Below, in pieces: positions 33,740 through 42,670 of a DNA stretch of 64,000 nt (within the stretch, counting starts at the first letter, position 1; each line of letters starts with the position of its first letter). The position numbers were made by a program, and so were the translations under genes. Source of the DNA: Paraburkholderia phenazinium (GTDB taxonomy: Bacteria; Pseudomonadota; Gammaproteobacteria; Burkholderiales; Burkholderiaceae); the NCBI RefSeq assembly GCF_900142845.1, contig NZ_FSRU01000002.1:1116001-1180000 (forward strand), written 5' to 3'. The notes beneath the pieces were generated by a model that was not told the DNA's origin, ran no database searches, and saw only the letters and a program-made list of their open reading frames with translations.

Positions 33740-36700
33740 TTACCAGGAATACCCGACACCGGCGTTGACCAGCACGTGAGCCCCATCCGTGGCGCTGGCC
33801 CCTACCTTGACGATGGTGTTTTGCGTGACCCGCGCACTGGCGCCGATGGCGATTGCGCTGTATCCCGCGTAGTTGCCCACCCCAGCGGCGATCTGGAACG
33901 TCTTGCCCTGTTCCACCTGGGGCAAGCCGGCCAGCGCACCGGCCATGGCCACGCCCGAATACGCCGCGCGGGCCACGTCGTTGATATTCTGCTGAACACC
34001 CTGCAGTTGCGCAACGTTTACCGCATCGGTCGGGTTGACGCCGGGCGCCACGTTGGTGATGGTCCGCTCATTGCCGGGCGAGCCCACCGACACCGAGTTC
34101 GCCTCGCTCGCCACCGAGCCCGCGCCGATCGCCACCGAGTTCGGTGCGGACGCAACCGCATTGGCGCCCACCGCGGACGAACTGGAGCCGGTTGCCTGCG
34201 CGCCCGACCCCACTGCTACGGTGTTGCTCGAACTCGCGGTCGAATTGCCGCCCACCGCTACCGATTCCGTGCCCGTAGCGCTTGCGGCGTTACCGGTCGA
34301 ATTCACTGCGACGTACTTCGAGTTCGACGCGCCGGTGTTGGTCGTCGTGGTTTGCGAGAGCTGCGTGAGCTGGCTGCCGAGCGTCCCCATCTGCGTTTCG
34401 AGCGCAAACAACTGGCTGCCGTTGATCGCATCCGTGCTGGTCGCCGTGATTGCGCCTGCCGCGATATTGGTCAGCGCGACCGCCGAGGTGGCGCCGACGC
34501 CGCCGAGCGTCACGCTGGTGTGCGAGGCGTTGTCGTACAGCACCGCGTCGCTGGCCACCGAGGCCACCGCCTGCAACTGGCTCACGTTGACGGCGTCGGT
34601 CGGCGCGGTGCCGGCCGCGACACCGGTGAGCTGGCGTGCGCCCGCCGTGCCGGTAAAGTCGACGCTGGTGCCGCCGGTGTTGGCCCCCACCGTGATCGCG
34701 CCGTTGCCCGGCGCGCCGCCCACCTGCTGCACGAGGCCGACGGTGCCGTTGGCGATGCCCGTCGACAACGCGGTCACGCTGCTGGTGGCCGTCGTGAGGC
34801 CGGTGGACAGGGAGGCGACGTTGCTGTTGGTCGTGGTCAGGCCTGTCGACAGCGAAGCGACGTTGCTGTTCGTCGTGTTCAAACCGGTCGACAGCGAGGC
34901 GACGTTGCTGTTCGTTGTGTTCAGCCCCGTCGACAGCGAGGTCACGTTACTGTTGGTCGTGTTCAGCCCCGTGGACAGCGACGCGACGTTGCTGTTCGTC
35001 GTGGTGAGACCGGTCGACAGTGACGCTACTCCGCTCTGCGCCGTGCTCACGCCGGTCGAAAGCGAACTGATGCTCGTCGACGTTGTGGTGGACAGCGAGG
35101 TCAGTTGTCCGAAGTTGACGGCGTCGGTCGGGTTCACCCCGTTGGCGACGTTGGTCAGCGTCACCGGGGTGGTCGAACCGGCTCCGCCCAGCGTGACCTT
35201 CGTATGGCTCGCGTCGTCGTACTGGACCGAGTTGGCTACCCCCGTCGACAGCGAGGCCACATTGCTGTTGGTGGTGGAGAGGCCTGTCGACAGCGAGTTG
35301 ATACCTGTCGAGGTTGACGTCGAGAGACTCGCTACCGAGCTGTTAGTTGTACTGAGACCCGTCGACAGCGAGTTCACGCCTGTGGACAGCGAGCCGATGC
35401 CCGTCGAGGTTGAGGTGGAGAGGCTGGCTACCGTGCTGTTCGTCGTGCTCACGCCGGTGGACAGGGAGTTCAGCCCGGTCGAGGTCGAGGTGGACAGGCT
35501 CGCGACCGTGCTGTTGGTCGTGCTGACGCCGGTGGACAAGGAACTCAGACCCGTCGAGGTTGAGGTCGAGAGCGAGGCGACGCTGCTGTTGGTCGTGCTC
35601 AGACCTGTGGACAGCGAGGTCACACCGCTTTGCGCCGTGCTGATGCCCGTCGAGGTCGACGTAGAAAGCGAAGCTACGCTGCTGTTCGTGGTGCTCAGGC
35701 CAGTGGACAGTGAGGTCACGCCGCTTTGGGCTGTACTGATACCCGTCGAGGTCGAGGTCGAGAGCGAGGCTACGCCGCTGTTGGTCGTGCTCAGGCCCGT
35801 GGACAGCGAGGTCACACCGCTTTGCGCTGTGCTGATGCCCGTCGAGGTCGAAGTCGACAGCGAAGCTACGCTGCTGTTCGTGGTGCTCAGCCCCGTGGAC
35901 AGCGAGGTCACGCCGCTTTGAGCTGTGCTGATACCCGTCGAGGTCGAAGTCGACAGCGAAGCGAGGCCGCTGTTGGTCGTGCTCAGACCTGTGGACAGTG
36001 AGGTCACGCCGCTTTGCGCCGTGCTGATACCTGTCGAGGTCGACGTCGACAGCGAAGTCACATTGCTGTTCGTCGTGCTCAGACCCGTCGAGAGCGACGC
36101 AACGCCGCTTTGCGCCGTGCTCACTCCGGTCGACAAGGAACTGATGCTCGTCGATGTCGTGGTGGACAGCGACGCAACGCTGCTTTGGGCCGTGCTGATG
36201 CCGGTCGAGGTTGAGGTCGACAGCGAAGCTACGCTGCTGTTCGTCGTGCTCAGCCCCGTGGACAGCGACGTCACGCCGCTTTGCGCCGTGCTGATGCCAG
36301 TCGAGGTCGAAGTCGACAGCGAGGTCACATTGCTGTTGGTCGTGCTGAGTCCCGACGACAGCGAGGCGACGTTGCTGTTCGTGGTGCTCAAGCCCGTCGA
36401 GAGCGACGTCACGCCGCTTTGAGCGGTGCTGATGCCGGTCGACGTAGACGTCGACAACGAAGCCAGGCCGCTGTTGGTCGTGCTCAAGCCGGTCGAGAGA
36501 GACCCCACACCGCTTTGCGCCGTACTGATACCCGTCGACGTCGAAGTCGACAACGAAGCCACGCTGCTGTTCGTTGTGCTCAAGCCCGTGGACAACGAAG
36601 CCACACCACTCTGCGCCGTACTGATCCCCGTCGACGTAGACGTCGAAAGCGAACTCAACCCCGTCGACAACGAACTCACCGAATTGCCCACGGAATTGAC

Positions 36701-39007
36701 CTGGCTCGCCACGGCGTACAACTCGCTGCCGTTGACCGCATCCGTGCTGGTGGCCGTGATCCGCCCTGCAGCGACGTTCGTGATTTGCCTCTCGGCGCCC
36801 ACGGCGCCCACGCTCACGACGCTGCTCGGGGTAGCGCCTGCGAAGCCGCTGAGGGTCGTCGAACCGACCGTCGCGCTGCTGGTCGGATTCGCGCTCGCCG
36901 TCACCGAACCATTGCCCAGCGCGACATCGCCGGCGTTGTTGGCGACGGCGTTCGGGCCGATCGCGACGCTGTTCGCTCCCAGCGCCCGCGAATCCGCCAG
37001 CGTCGAGTTGGCGTGGAAGTACTTGATACCCTGGCTGTCGATGTTGTTCAGCGCCGCGCCCACGTTATTGACCGTGCTGGTCGTGCCGTTCGCGTTATAC
37101 GTCGTGTAAGACGGCGCGCTGATTGCGCCGGTCGACGCGTTGTACGTCGATCCGCCGCCCAACGCCGAGGCCGTGCTGGTGCCCAGTGCGTTGACATTGG
37201 TTTGAACCGTACTGACGCCGGTCGACAGGCTGGCGATGCCGCTGTTCGCCGTCGCGAGGCCCGTCGAGGTCGAGGTCGACAGCGAAGTGAGGCTGCTGTT
37301 GGTCGTGCCGAGGCCGGTCGACAGCGAGCTGATGCTGCTGGTCGTCGTGCTCAGGCCCGTGGACAACGATGCCACATTGCTGTTGGTCGTGTTCAACCCG
37401 GTCGACAGCGAACCTACACCGCTTTGCGCCGTGCTGATGCCGGTCGACGCGGAGGTGGACAATGCGCTCACCGTGCTGTTGGTCGTATTCAACCCGGTCG
37501 ACAGACTGGCGTCACGGCTCACCGCCGTGCTCAATCCGGTCGACGTCGAAGTCGACAATGCCGTCACATTGCTATTGGTCGTATTCAACCCGGTCGACAA
37601 CGAGTTCACGCCGCTCTGCGCGGTACTGATCCCGGTGGACGTCGAAGTCGACAGCGACGCCACGCTGCTCGTCACCGTGCTCAATCCCGTCGACGTCGAA
37701 GTCGACAGACTGGCGATGTTGCTCGCCGTGGTGCTCATGCCGGTGCTCAACTGCGATACCGTGACGGCGTCCTGCGGCGCCGAACCGTCAGCGACGTTGG
37801 TGATCCGCCGCAATGCGGTCGGGCTGCCCACCGACACTTCCGAAAGTGGCGCCGCGCTGCCCGTCAGGTAGCCGGTACCCGTCGGCGCAGCCGCACCCGT
37901 CACGCTGCCGGCGCCAAGCGCCACGCTATTGGCATAGCTGGCGCTGCTGCCAGCACCGAGGGCGAGCGAGTTGTTGCCCGCAGCAATCGAGTTATAGCCA
38001 ATCGCGCCGGACGAAACCGCGCTTGCCGTGGCGCCATCGCCGATCGCGCTTGAATTGTTGGCGCTTGCCGTGGCATACGTGCCGATCGCCGTGGCCCCGG
38101 TTCCCGTCGCGGTCGAAGTCGTGCCGATCGCCGTCGCGCTCGCGCCGGTAGCCGACGCGTACGTGCCGAGTGCGGTGGCGGCCACGCCTGAAGCAGTCGC
38201 CGCATCGCCGAAAGCTGAGGCCTCCGAAGCGTTGGCGATCGTGCCGTTGCCGCCCACGGCGGCGGAGAAAGTCGCCGTCGCGCTGGCGCCGTTACCGACC
38301 GCTACCGCCTGCTGCGCCGCGTTCGAGTTGTAGCCAAGCGCGGTCGCCTGGGTCGCCGAAGCAATCGCGCTCTGCCCCAATGCGATCGAGGAAGCGCCGG
38401 CCGCCGTCGCGGACTGGCCCAATGCCACGGCGCCCGTCGACGAAACCGTCGCGGCATAGCCGATCGCCACGCCCGAAGTCGCCGCGCTCTGCGCCACCGA
38501 AAAGCGGCCGATCGCAACCGAGTTGGCCGCCAGCGCGGCCGAGCCGCCGGTGCCGCTGCTGTTGCCGCCGCCGATGGCGACCGAGCTGCTGCCGGACGCC
38601 GTCGTGTCGTTACCGACCGCGGTCGAACCCAGGCTGGTCGCCTTGGCCCCCGAGCCCATCGCAATCGCGCTCGCGCCTGTTGCCGTCGTCGCCTGCCCGA
38701 AGGCCTGCGAATAATTGCCCGAGGCGCTCGCATTGGCGCCGATCGCAATCGACGTCGTCCCGGAGGCCGTCGTGGTGCTGCCGCTCGAGCCGCCGATGGC
38801 GATCGCCTGCGCGCCCGTCGCGGTGCCGTTCCCCACGGCGTACTGCGCCTCGGCCACATTCACCCCCGCGCTCGCGGCCAGCACGACCACGGCAATGGCC
38901 TTCGCCACGGAAGATTTGTTCGGTTTGCCGCGCGCAGATGAAATTTCCGATGCGGCGACCCACGCACCCAGTGCCTCATTCCAAATGGTTCTGTACGACT
39001 TGTTCAT
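33740..39007 (-). CDS. Trimeric autotransporter adhesin (YadA-like) with Ser/Thr-rich stalk
   Basis: 1755 residues; outer-membrane adhesin. An extended signal peptide (ESPR) starts MNKSYRTIWNEALGAWVAAS with a hydrophobic core to about residue 57 (VAEA). A head of Hep/Hag-type repeats (SIAIGANASASGNY, SVAIGGGNSS) runs to about 385. Necks carry RITNVADGSAPQDAVTVSQL and relatives. Three stalk segments (about 421-605, 771-1253, 1301-1413) are built of SLSTGLSTTNSNVA-like repeats. A second head patch (1560-1640) precedes a YadA anchor of about 90 residues ending VLVNAGVGYSW, the trimeric beta-barrel. The ATG at 39007 begins the ESPR; a TTG three codons earlier is unlikely. First gene of the putative glycosylation operon. 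Confidence 0.95.
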   Translation of the reverse strand: MNKSYRTIWNEALGAWVAASEISSARGKPNKSSVAKAIAVVVLAASAGVNVAEAQYAVGNGTATGAQAIAIGGSSGSTTTASGTTSIAIGANASASGNYSQAFGQATTATGASAIAMGSGAKATSLGSTAVGNDTTASGSSSVAIGGGNSSGTGGSAALAANSVAIGRFSVAQSAATSGVAIGYAATVSSTGAVALGQSATAAGASSIALGQSAIASATQATALGYNSNAAQQAVAVGNGASATATFSAAVGGNGTIANASEASAFGDAATASGVAATALGTYASATGASATAIGTTSTATGTGATAIGTYATASANNSSAIGDGATASAVSSGAIGYNSIAAGNNSLALGAGSSASYANSVALGAGSVTGAAAPTGTGYLTGSAAPLSEVSVGSPTALRRITNVADGSAPQDAVTVSQLSTGMSTTASNIASLSTSTSTGLSTVTSSVASLSTSTSTGISTAQSGVNSLSTGLNTTNSNVTALSTSTSTGLSTAVSRDASLSTGLNTTNSTVSALSTSASTGISTAQSGVGSLSTGLNTTNSNVASLSTGLSTTTSSISSLSTGLGTTNSSLTSLSTSTSTGLATANSGIASLSTGVSTVQTNVNALGTSTASALGGGSTYNASTGAISAPSYTTYNANGTTSTVNNVGAALNNIDSQGIKYFHANSTLADSRALGANSVAIGPNAVANNAGDVALGNGSVTASANPTSSATVGSTTLSGFAGATPSSVVSVGAVGAERQITNVAAGRITATSTDAVNGSELYAVASQVNSVGNSVSSLSTGLSSLSTSTSTGISTAQSGVASLSTGLSTTNSSVASLSTSTSTGISTAQSGVGSLSTGLSTTNSGLASLSTSTSTGISTAQSGVTSLSTGLSTTNSNVASLSSGLSTTNSNVTSLSTSTSTGISTAQSGVTSLSTGLSTTNSSVASLSTSTSTGISTAQSSVASLSTTTSTSISSLSTGVSTAQSGVASLSTGLSTTNSNVTSLSTSTSTGISTAQSGVTSLSTGLSTTNSGLASLSTSTSTGISTAQSGVTSLSTGLSTTNSSVASLSTSTSTGISTAQSGVTSLSTGLSTTNSGVASLSTSTSTGISTAQSGVTSLSTGLSTTNSSVASLSTSTSTGISTAQSGVTSLSTGLSTTNSSVASLSTSTSTGLSSLSTGVSTTNSTVASLSTSTSTGLNSLSTGVSTTNSTVASLSTSTSTGIGSLSTGVNSLSTGLSTTNSSVASLSTSTSTGINSLSTGLSTTNSNVASLSTGVANSVQYDDASHTKVTLGGAGSTTPVTLTNVANGVNPTDAVNFGQLTSLSTTTSTSISSLSTGVSTAQSGVASLSTGLTTTNSNVASLSTGLNTTNSNVTSLSTGLNTTNSNVASLSTGLNTTNSNVASLSTGLTTTNSNVASLSTGLTTATSSVTALSTGIANGTVGLVQQVGGAPGNGAITVGANTGGTSVDFTGTAGARQLTGVAAGTAPTDAVNVSQLQAVASVASDAVLYDNASHTSVTLGGVGATSAVALTNIAAGAITATSTDAINGSQLFALETQMGTLGSQLTQLSQTTTTNTGASNSKYVAVNSTGNAASATGTESVAVGGNSTASSSNTVAVGSGAQATGSSSSAVGANAVASAPNSVAIGAGSVASEANSVSVGSPGNERTITNVAPGVNPTDAVNVAQLQGVQQNINDVARAAYSGVAMAGALAGLPQVEQGKTFQIAAGVGNYAGYSAIAIGASARVTQNTIVKVGASATDGAHVLVNAGVGYSW
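34770..35105 (-). repeat. Adhesin stalk repeat segment 3
   Basis: In-frame tandem 42-base (14-residue) units reading SLSTGLNTTNSNVA with small changes, at least six copies. Copies differ mainly at synonymous positions. Confidence 0.85.
35246..36695 (-). repeat. Adhesin stalk repeat segment 2 (longest)
   Basis: About 480 residues of compound tandem repeats. The main period is 32 residues (96 bases), made of an 18-residue unit SLSTSTSTGISTAQSGVT and a 14-residue unit SLSTGLSTTNSSVA. The 14-mer fits two heptads and the 18-mer a hendecad plus a heptad, as in trimeric coiled coils. The segment contains no Asp, Glu, Lys, Arg or His. Copies at DNA level differ by many synonymous changes, so the array is old or purified at protein level rather than freshly duplicated. 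Confidence 0.9.
37190..37745 (-). repeat. Adhesin stalk repeat segment 1
   Basis: Same 14- and 18-residue units as the longer array but more degenerate (for example SRDASLSTGLNTTN, VSALSTSASTGIS). It follows the first neck domain. Confidence 0.85.
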
Positions 39008-39785
39008 GATTGACAAAGCCCTCTCAGGTAACGCGCGACACCAACCGACCTTCTGGCATTAGCAGACGAAATTATCTGGCCTTTAAAAACCGAACCCCGA
39101 CGCGCAAAAATGGGATAGGCCGGATTCTATGGGTTTCGCTTTTCAAAGAATGACAAGCAATGCAAATTAACCCGACAGGGTTTGTCAGGAATTGTCAAAT
39201 CGAGGCAGAAACGGCGAATTCCGGGATAATAAAGATTAAGCCAATGCAGAATAAAGCCGATTTTCGTGGGTTATAGCGCATCGGCAGCGGCATGAAATTG
39301 ATCGCCTGGAACCCCACCGCAGCAAGGCTGAGGACAGAACGCTGCGGCGGATGAGTCAATCCCGGAAATTGCGATACCTGAATATGTCGCCGTGCTGTCG
39401 AACGGAATACTGTTTTATACGGTTGTTTTATTTACAGTCATTTTATAATCATCAAATTAATCTGACAAAACGCGTAACGTGCGCTTCCGCACATCGCCGA
39501 CCACCCAAAACCGTTACAACAGCAAATATTCAAGAGACGTCAAATTTTCTTTAAACATGTAAAATTCCCTCCACGACACGCTCAATGCGCCCCATATAAA
39601 TCGCTCGATCTGACAGTATTTAGAGATTCAGGCTTTCAAGCTGTCTATTCTTGACAGTCTCCCGCAACGCACCGCTCTATCCTTAAACCCGTAAAAGCGC
39701 CGCGTCGTCCTCGCGACCGGCCAGACCCGCAGACCGCCGAGTGTGAAGTCGGAGGCTTATCGCTCACATCGAAAAGGAAGGCGCC
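39008..39785. other. AT-rich regulatory gap between adhesin and EAL genes
   Basis: About 780 bp with clearly lower GC than the flanks, including long A/T stretches around 39,085-39,260 and 39,390-39,620. It must hold the adhesin promoter (minus strand) and the EAL promoter (plus strand). A perfect TTGACA occurs at 39651-39656 for the EAL gene but lacks a good -10. TTGTCA occurs twice close together at 39,180-39,200, and CCGCAGC/GCTGCGG forms an interrupted dyad near 39,320-39,350. AT-rich promoters of surface adhesins are common H-NS/MvaT-type targets. No gene is seen. Confidence 0.5.
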
Positions 39786-40622
39786 GTGAATCGCATCGGA
39801 AATGCCGCATTAAAACTGACGAACTCGGGCGCCATGCGCGAAGCGGCGGCGTCGGCGAGCCGCGACGAAACGCTTGCGCAGCGGATTCGCAAAGGCTTGA
39901 AGGCGGGCGAATTCGGCGTCGCCTTCCAGCCGGTCGTCCACGCGCAAACCCTCAAGCTGCTCAACGTCGAATGCCTGCTGCGCTGGCAGCATCCCGAGTA
40001 CGGTCTGCTGCTGCCCGAGTGCTTCGTGTCCGCCTTCGACGATCGGGAAACCGCGCGCGAGGTCACGGCGTTCATGCTGGAATCGGTCTGCCTGCAACTC
40101 GGCGAGATGCGGCGAGCCGGCCAGAGCTTGCCCGCCGCGGCGATCAATATCCAGCCGTCGCAGTTGCTCGACGAAGCGCTCGTCGCCACCATTCGCGACA
40201 CGACGCGCCGTCACGGCGTCGACCCGTTACTGCTCGAACTCGAACTGGTCGCAGCAGAAGATGCGTCGACGCTATTGTCGACGCAGGAGTTCACGCGCTC
40301 GCTGCGCCAGCTCGGCGTGCGGCTCGCGCTCAACGACTTCGGGTCGGGTTATTCGCCGCTGGCGATGCTAGGCGTGGCCCAGATCGATACCGTCAAGCTG
40401 GCGCGCGGCTTCATGGCTCGCGTGCCGGGGTCGGCGCGCGATTGTGTGGTGATCACAGGGCTGCTCGATCTGCTCGACAAGCTGGATATGCGGGTCGTCG
40501 TGGAGGGCGTAGAAAGCGAGGCGCAGCTAACCTGGCTCAGGCAACGCCCGGAGGTCTACGTACAGGGTTATCACGTGGCGCGGCCGCAAGCGAAGCTCGC
40601 GAACGCGCTGGCAATGCGTTGA
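39786..40622 (+). CDS. EAL domain protein, probably degenerate
   Basis: 278 residues with GTG start behind AAGGAAGG. A single EAL domain covers residues 40-270. E62 (ECLLRW for EALLR), N121, K204, E240 and Q260 are retained. The metal-binding Glu of ELTE is replaced (LELELVA, Leu154), and the first Asp of DDFGTG is Asn (ALNDFGSGYS, N183). Loss of two metal ligands predicts weak or no c-di-GMP hydrolysis, so it may act as a c-di-GMP receptor. It has no membrane or sensor part. Divergent from the adhesin operon, it could link c-di-GMP to adhesin expression. Confidence 0.87.
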   Translation: MNRIGNAALKLTNSGAMREAAASASRDETLAQRIRKGLKAGEFGVAFQPVVHAQTLKLLNVECLLRWQHPEYGLLLPECFVSAFDDRETAREVTAFMLESVCLQLGEMRRAGQSLPAAAINIQPSQLLDEALVATIRDTTRRHGVDPLLLELELVAAEDASTLLSTQEFTRSLRQLGVRLALNDFGSGYSPLAMLGVAQIDTVKLARGFMARVPGSARDCVVITGLLDLLDKLDMRVVVEGVESEAQLTWLRQRPEVYVQGYHVARPQAKLANALAMR

Positions 40623-40670
40623 GCGATGCGCGCCGCCTGCGTGGCGCGCACACCCCACCCTGCGCTCCCG

Positions 40671-41996
40671 TCAGCTCGACGTGAACGCGACGTACGGGCC
40701 AGCGCCGCCGCCCGACGACGCCGCACCCGAGATGCCGTAGTACACGTGACGCCCGTAGAAGAACGGCATGCCCATATCGAAGATGCCGGTCATGTAGGAT
40801 GCCATATCGTTGAACGCATAGTTACCCGAAGCAAACAGCGTGTTCGCATTGGCCACGTTGAAATCGATGGTCACCGTCGCCAGATTGTTGATGGCAATCG
40901 AGACGGAACGTGCCAGCGTCGTGCTGGGCACGTAGTACTTGAGGCCGTTCGCCACGATGGTCGAGTCCGCGAAAAACAGCGCGCTCGAACCCGAGTCGAA
41001 GTAGGAGTTGCCGCTATACGTGACGCCGTTGTACGTCGCGTCGAAGTCGCCGCTCGAACTGGTCTGCAGCACGGTCGCGCCGCTCCCCGCGAGCGCGTTG
41101 TTGGCCTGCGTATCGATACCGAAGACCAGTGTGCCGAGCGCCGACGACGCCCCCGTCGAGGCGACCGGCTGCATCTCCAGCACCACGCCGTTGTTGTCGG
41201 TCGCGAAGTACTGGACCGGATTGCCCACCTGTGCAGCGAGCGCCTGATTGGTGACGCTGCAGGTCGAGCCGCTGCAGGCATAGTAAAAACCTGCCGGGCT
41301 ATTGCTCACGCATTGGCTGCCGCAGTCCTGCGGCGCCACGCCCACCCCGAGAATGCCGTTCGCCCCCAGGTCGCTCGGGGTGTCGAGGGCCGGCTGCACC
41401 TGGCAGTCGCCCGGCGCGGACGCCGTGAGCGCTGTGTCGGCCATCACCTGGATCGGCACGTTCTGCCCCACTTCGTCCGCCATCCTGATGTCGGCGTTGC
41501 GCACGGTGCCCCACGCGTAGCCGCTGCCGAAGATGGCGCATTCGGCAATCGTGGCGCCGCCCGGTGTCTGCGTTTGCGCCGTCAACGCGTTGAGTGTGGA
41601 CGCCGGAATCGCCGAAGCAAACAGGCGCAAGCCGAACGATTCGGTGTCGACCAGCACATTGTCGATGGTCGTGCAGTGCGAGCTTGCCTGGCTGCCCGCC
41701 GCACACACGGTCACGCTGGTCAACGGAGAATTGGCGCGGTTGAACTGGGTGGCGGCGACCACCACCGGCACCGTATTGGCCGCCGTGCTCGAAGTCGGGC
41801 TCGCGGTGGGGTTAGCCGAACTGAGCGTGTTGGTCGTCACAGGCGTGTTGCTGGTAGACGTAGACGTGTTGGTCGAATTGCCCGTCGGCGAGGCCGACGA
41901 AGAACCGCCGCCACCGCCTCCGCACGCGGCAAAAACGGTAATGAGCGCCGCGACGAACGCCCAGGCCATGGTTCGGGTCATGTTGATCCTGTTCAT
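40671..41996 (-). CDS. DUF3443 domain lipoprotein
   Basis: 441 residues. A signal peptide ends in a lipobox-like FAAC followed by a six-glycine linker and a Ser/Thr-rich tether to about residue 75. The folded part has conserved features of DUF3443: VPVVVAATQFNRANSPLTSV, IDNVLVDTESFGLRLFASAI (aspartyl-protease-like DTxS), GANGILGVGVAPQDCGSQC with several cysteines, and YFDSGSSALFFADSTI. The DTES and FDSGS motifs recall the paired catalytic Asp of retropepsin-like folds, though activity is unproven. It overlaps the DUF2844 gene by ATGA; the two families are usually adjacent. Confidence 0.88.
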   Translation of the reverse strand: MNRINMTRTMAWAFVAALITVFAACGGGGGGSSSASPTGNSTNTSTSTSNTPVTTNTLSSANPTASPTSSTAANTVPVVVAATQFNRANSPLTSVTVCAAGSQASSHCTTIDNVLVDTESFGLRLFASAIPASTLNALTAQTQTPGGATIAECAIFGSGYAWGTVRNADIRMADEVGQNVPIQVMADTALTASAPGDCQVQPALDTPSDLGANGILGVGVAPQDCGSQCVSNSPAGFYYACSGSTCSVTNQALAAQVGNPVQYFATDNNGVVLEMQPVASTGASSALGTLVFGIDTQANNALAGSGATVLQTSSSGDFDATYNGVTYSGNSYFDSGSSALFFADSTIVANGLKYYVPSTTLARSVSIAINNLATVTIDFNVANANTLFASGNYAFNDMASYMTGIFDMGMPFFYGRHVYYGISGAASSGGGAGPYVAFTSS

Positions 41997-42463
41997 TGCA
42001 AGTCGTCGGGGCTGGTGCCCTGCGGGAGCGAGGCCGGCAAATACGCCCGGCCGGCGAAATTGCCCATATGGCCGCCCGTCTGAACGATCAAGCCGGGCTG
42101 CTGCACGTTAGCGGGCCCGTGGCCGCCGCCCTGAGCCGCGTGCAAGGCACTCACGCCCTGCAGATAGGCGGGAAAGTAACTGCCGAGCAAGGTGTTGAGC
42201 GGCGCCATCTGCGGGCCGCGCCAGACCACCGCGAACACCGTTCCGCTCTGCGCAAGGTATTCGCGCACCACGGTGCCGCCATTCAGCGTGGTTTCGTTGA
42301 CGACGTACGGCACCTCGGCCGAACTGACGTGCTGGACCAGTCTCGTCGCCCGGCCCGCCGTGCTCGCCGGCCAGGTCGGCGCAGCGCCGAGTTCGGCGTG
42401 CGCGGGTATGCCGGCGACAAGCGCCGTCATGGCGGCTGCCGCGCAGAGCATGCTGGTTCTCAT
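41993..42463 (-). CDS. DUF2844 domain exported protein
   Basis: 156 residues, signal peptide MRTSMLCAAAAMTALVAGIP ending AHA. The mature protein has LNGGTVVREYLAQSGTVFAV and VWRGPQMAPLNTLLGSYFPA, the family core. It is translated just before the DUF3443 lipoprotein (ATGA overlap), so the pair probably works together in the envelope. The role is unknown. The ATG at 42463 opens the signal peptide; an upstream in-frame start adds 17 basic residues. Confidence 0.87.
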   Translation of the reverse strand: MRTSMLCAAAAMTALVAGIPAHAELGAAPTWPASTAGRATRLVQHVSSAEVPYVVNETTLNGGTVVREYLAQSGTVFAVVWRGPQMAPLNTLLGSYFPAYLQGVSALHAAQGGGHGPANVQQPGLIVQTGGHMGNFAGRAYLPASLPQGTSPDDLQ

Positions 42464-42670
42464 TGATTCTCCCCGTATGATTCGTCGCGTGACGAAGCGT
42501 GAAGCGACCTTCACCTCATCACACAGGACGGATTATTGGGGGGACGGGCGGATTTCGATCCGCAGAAAAGAGCGGGAGAAAGGGCCTATTTGCAGGTTTG
42601 CCCGATCACCCGCTGCGGCTTGCCTGGAGCGGCTGAGCGGGACAATTGTTAAATCCGGACGGCGCCTGAT

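Noticed and set aside
34770..37745. CRISPR-like or satellite array
   Set aside because: Regular repeats with 42- and 96-base periods, but in frame, without unique spacers, and part of the adhesin gene.
34035..38053. Very long open frames antisense to the adhesin (628 and 590 codons)
   Set aside because: They are the mirror of the Ser/Thr repeats (TCG/AGC codons read backwards give Val/Asp/Glu or Arg/Gly runs). No ribosome site, no family, and the adhesin frame has signal peptide, heads and anchor.
40626..42083. 485-codon plus-strand frame opposite DUF3443
   Set aside because: Arg-rich shadow; DUF3443 has a lipobox and paired neighbour.
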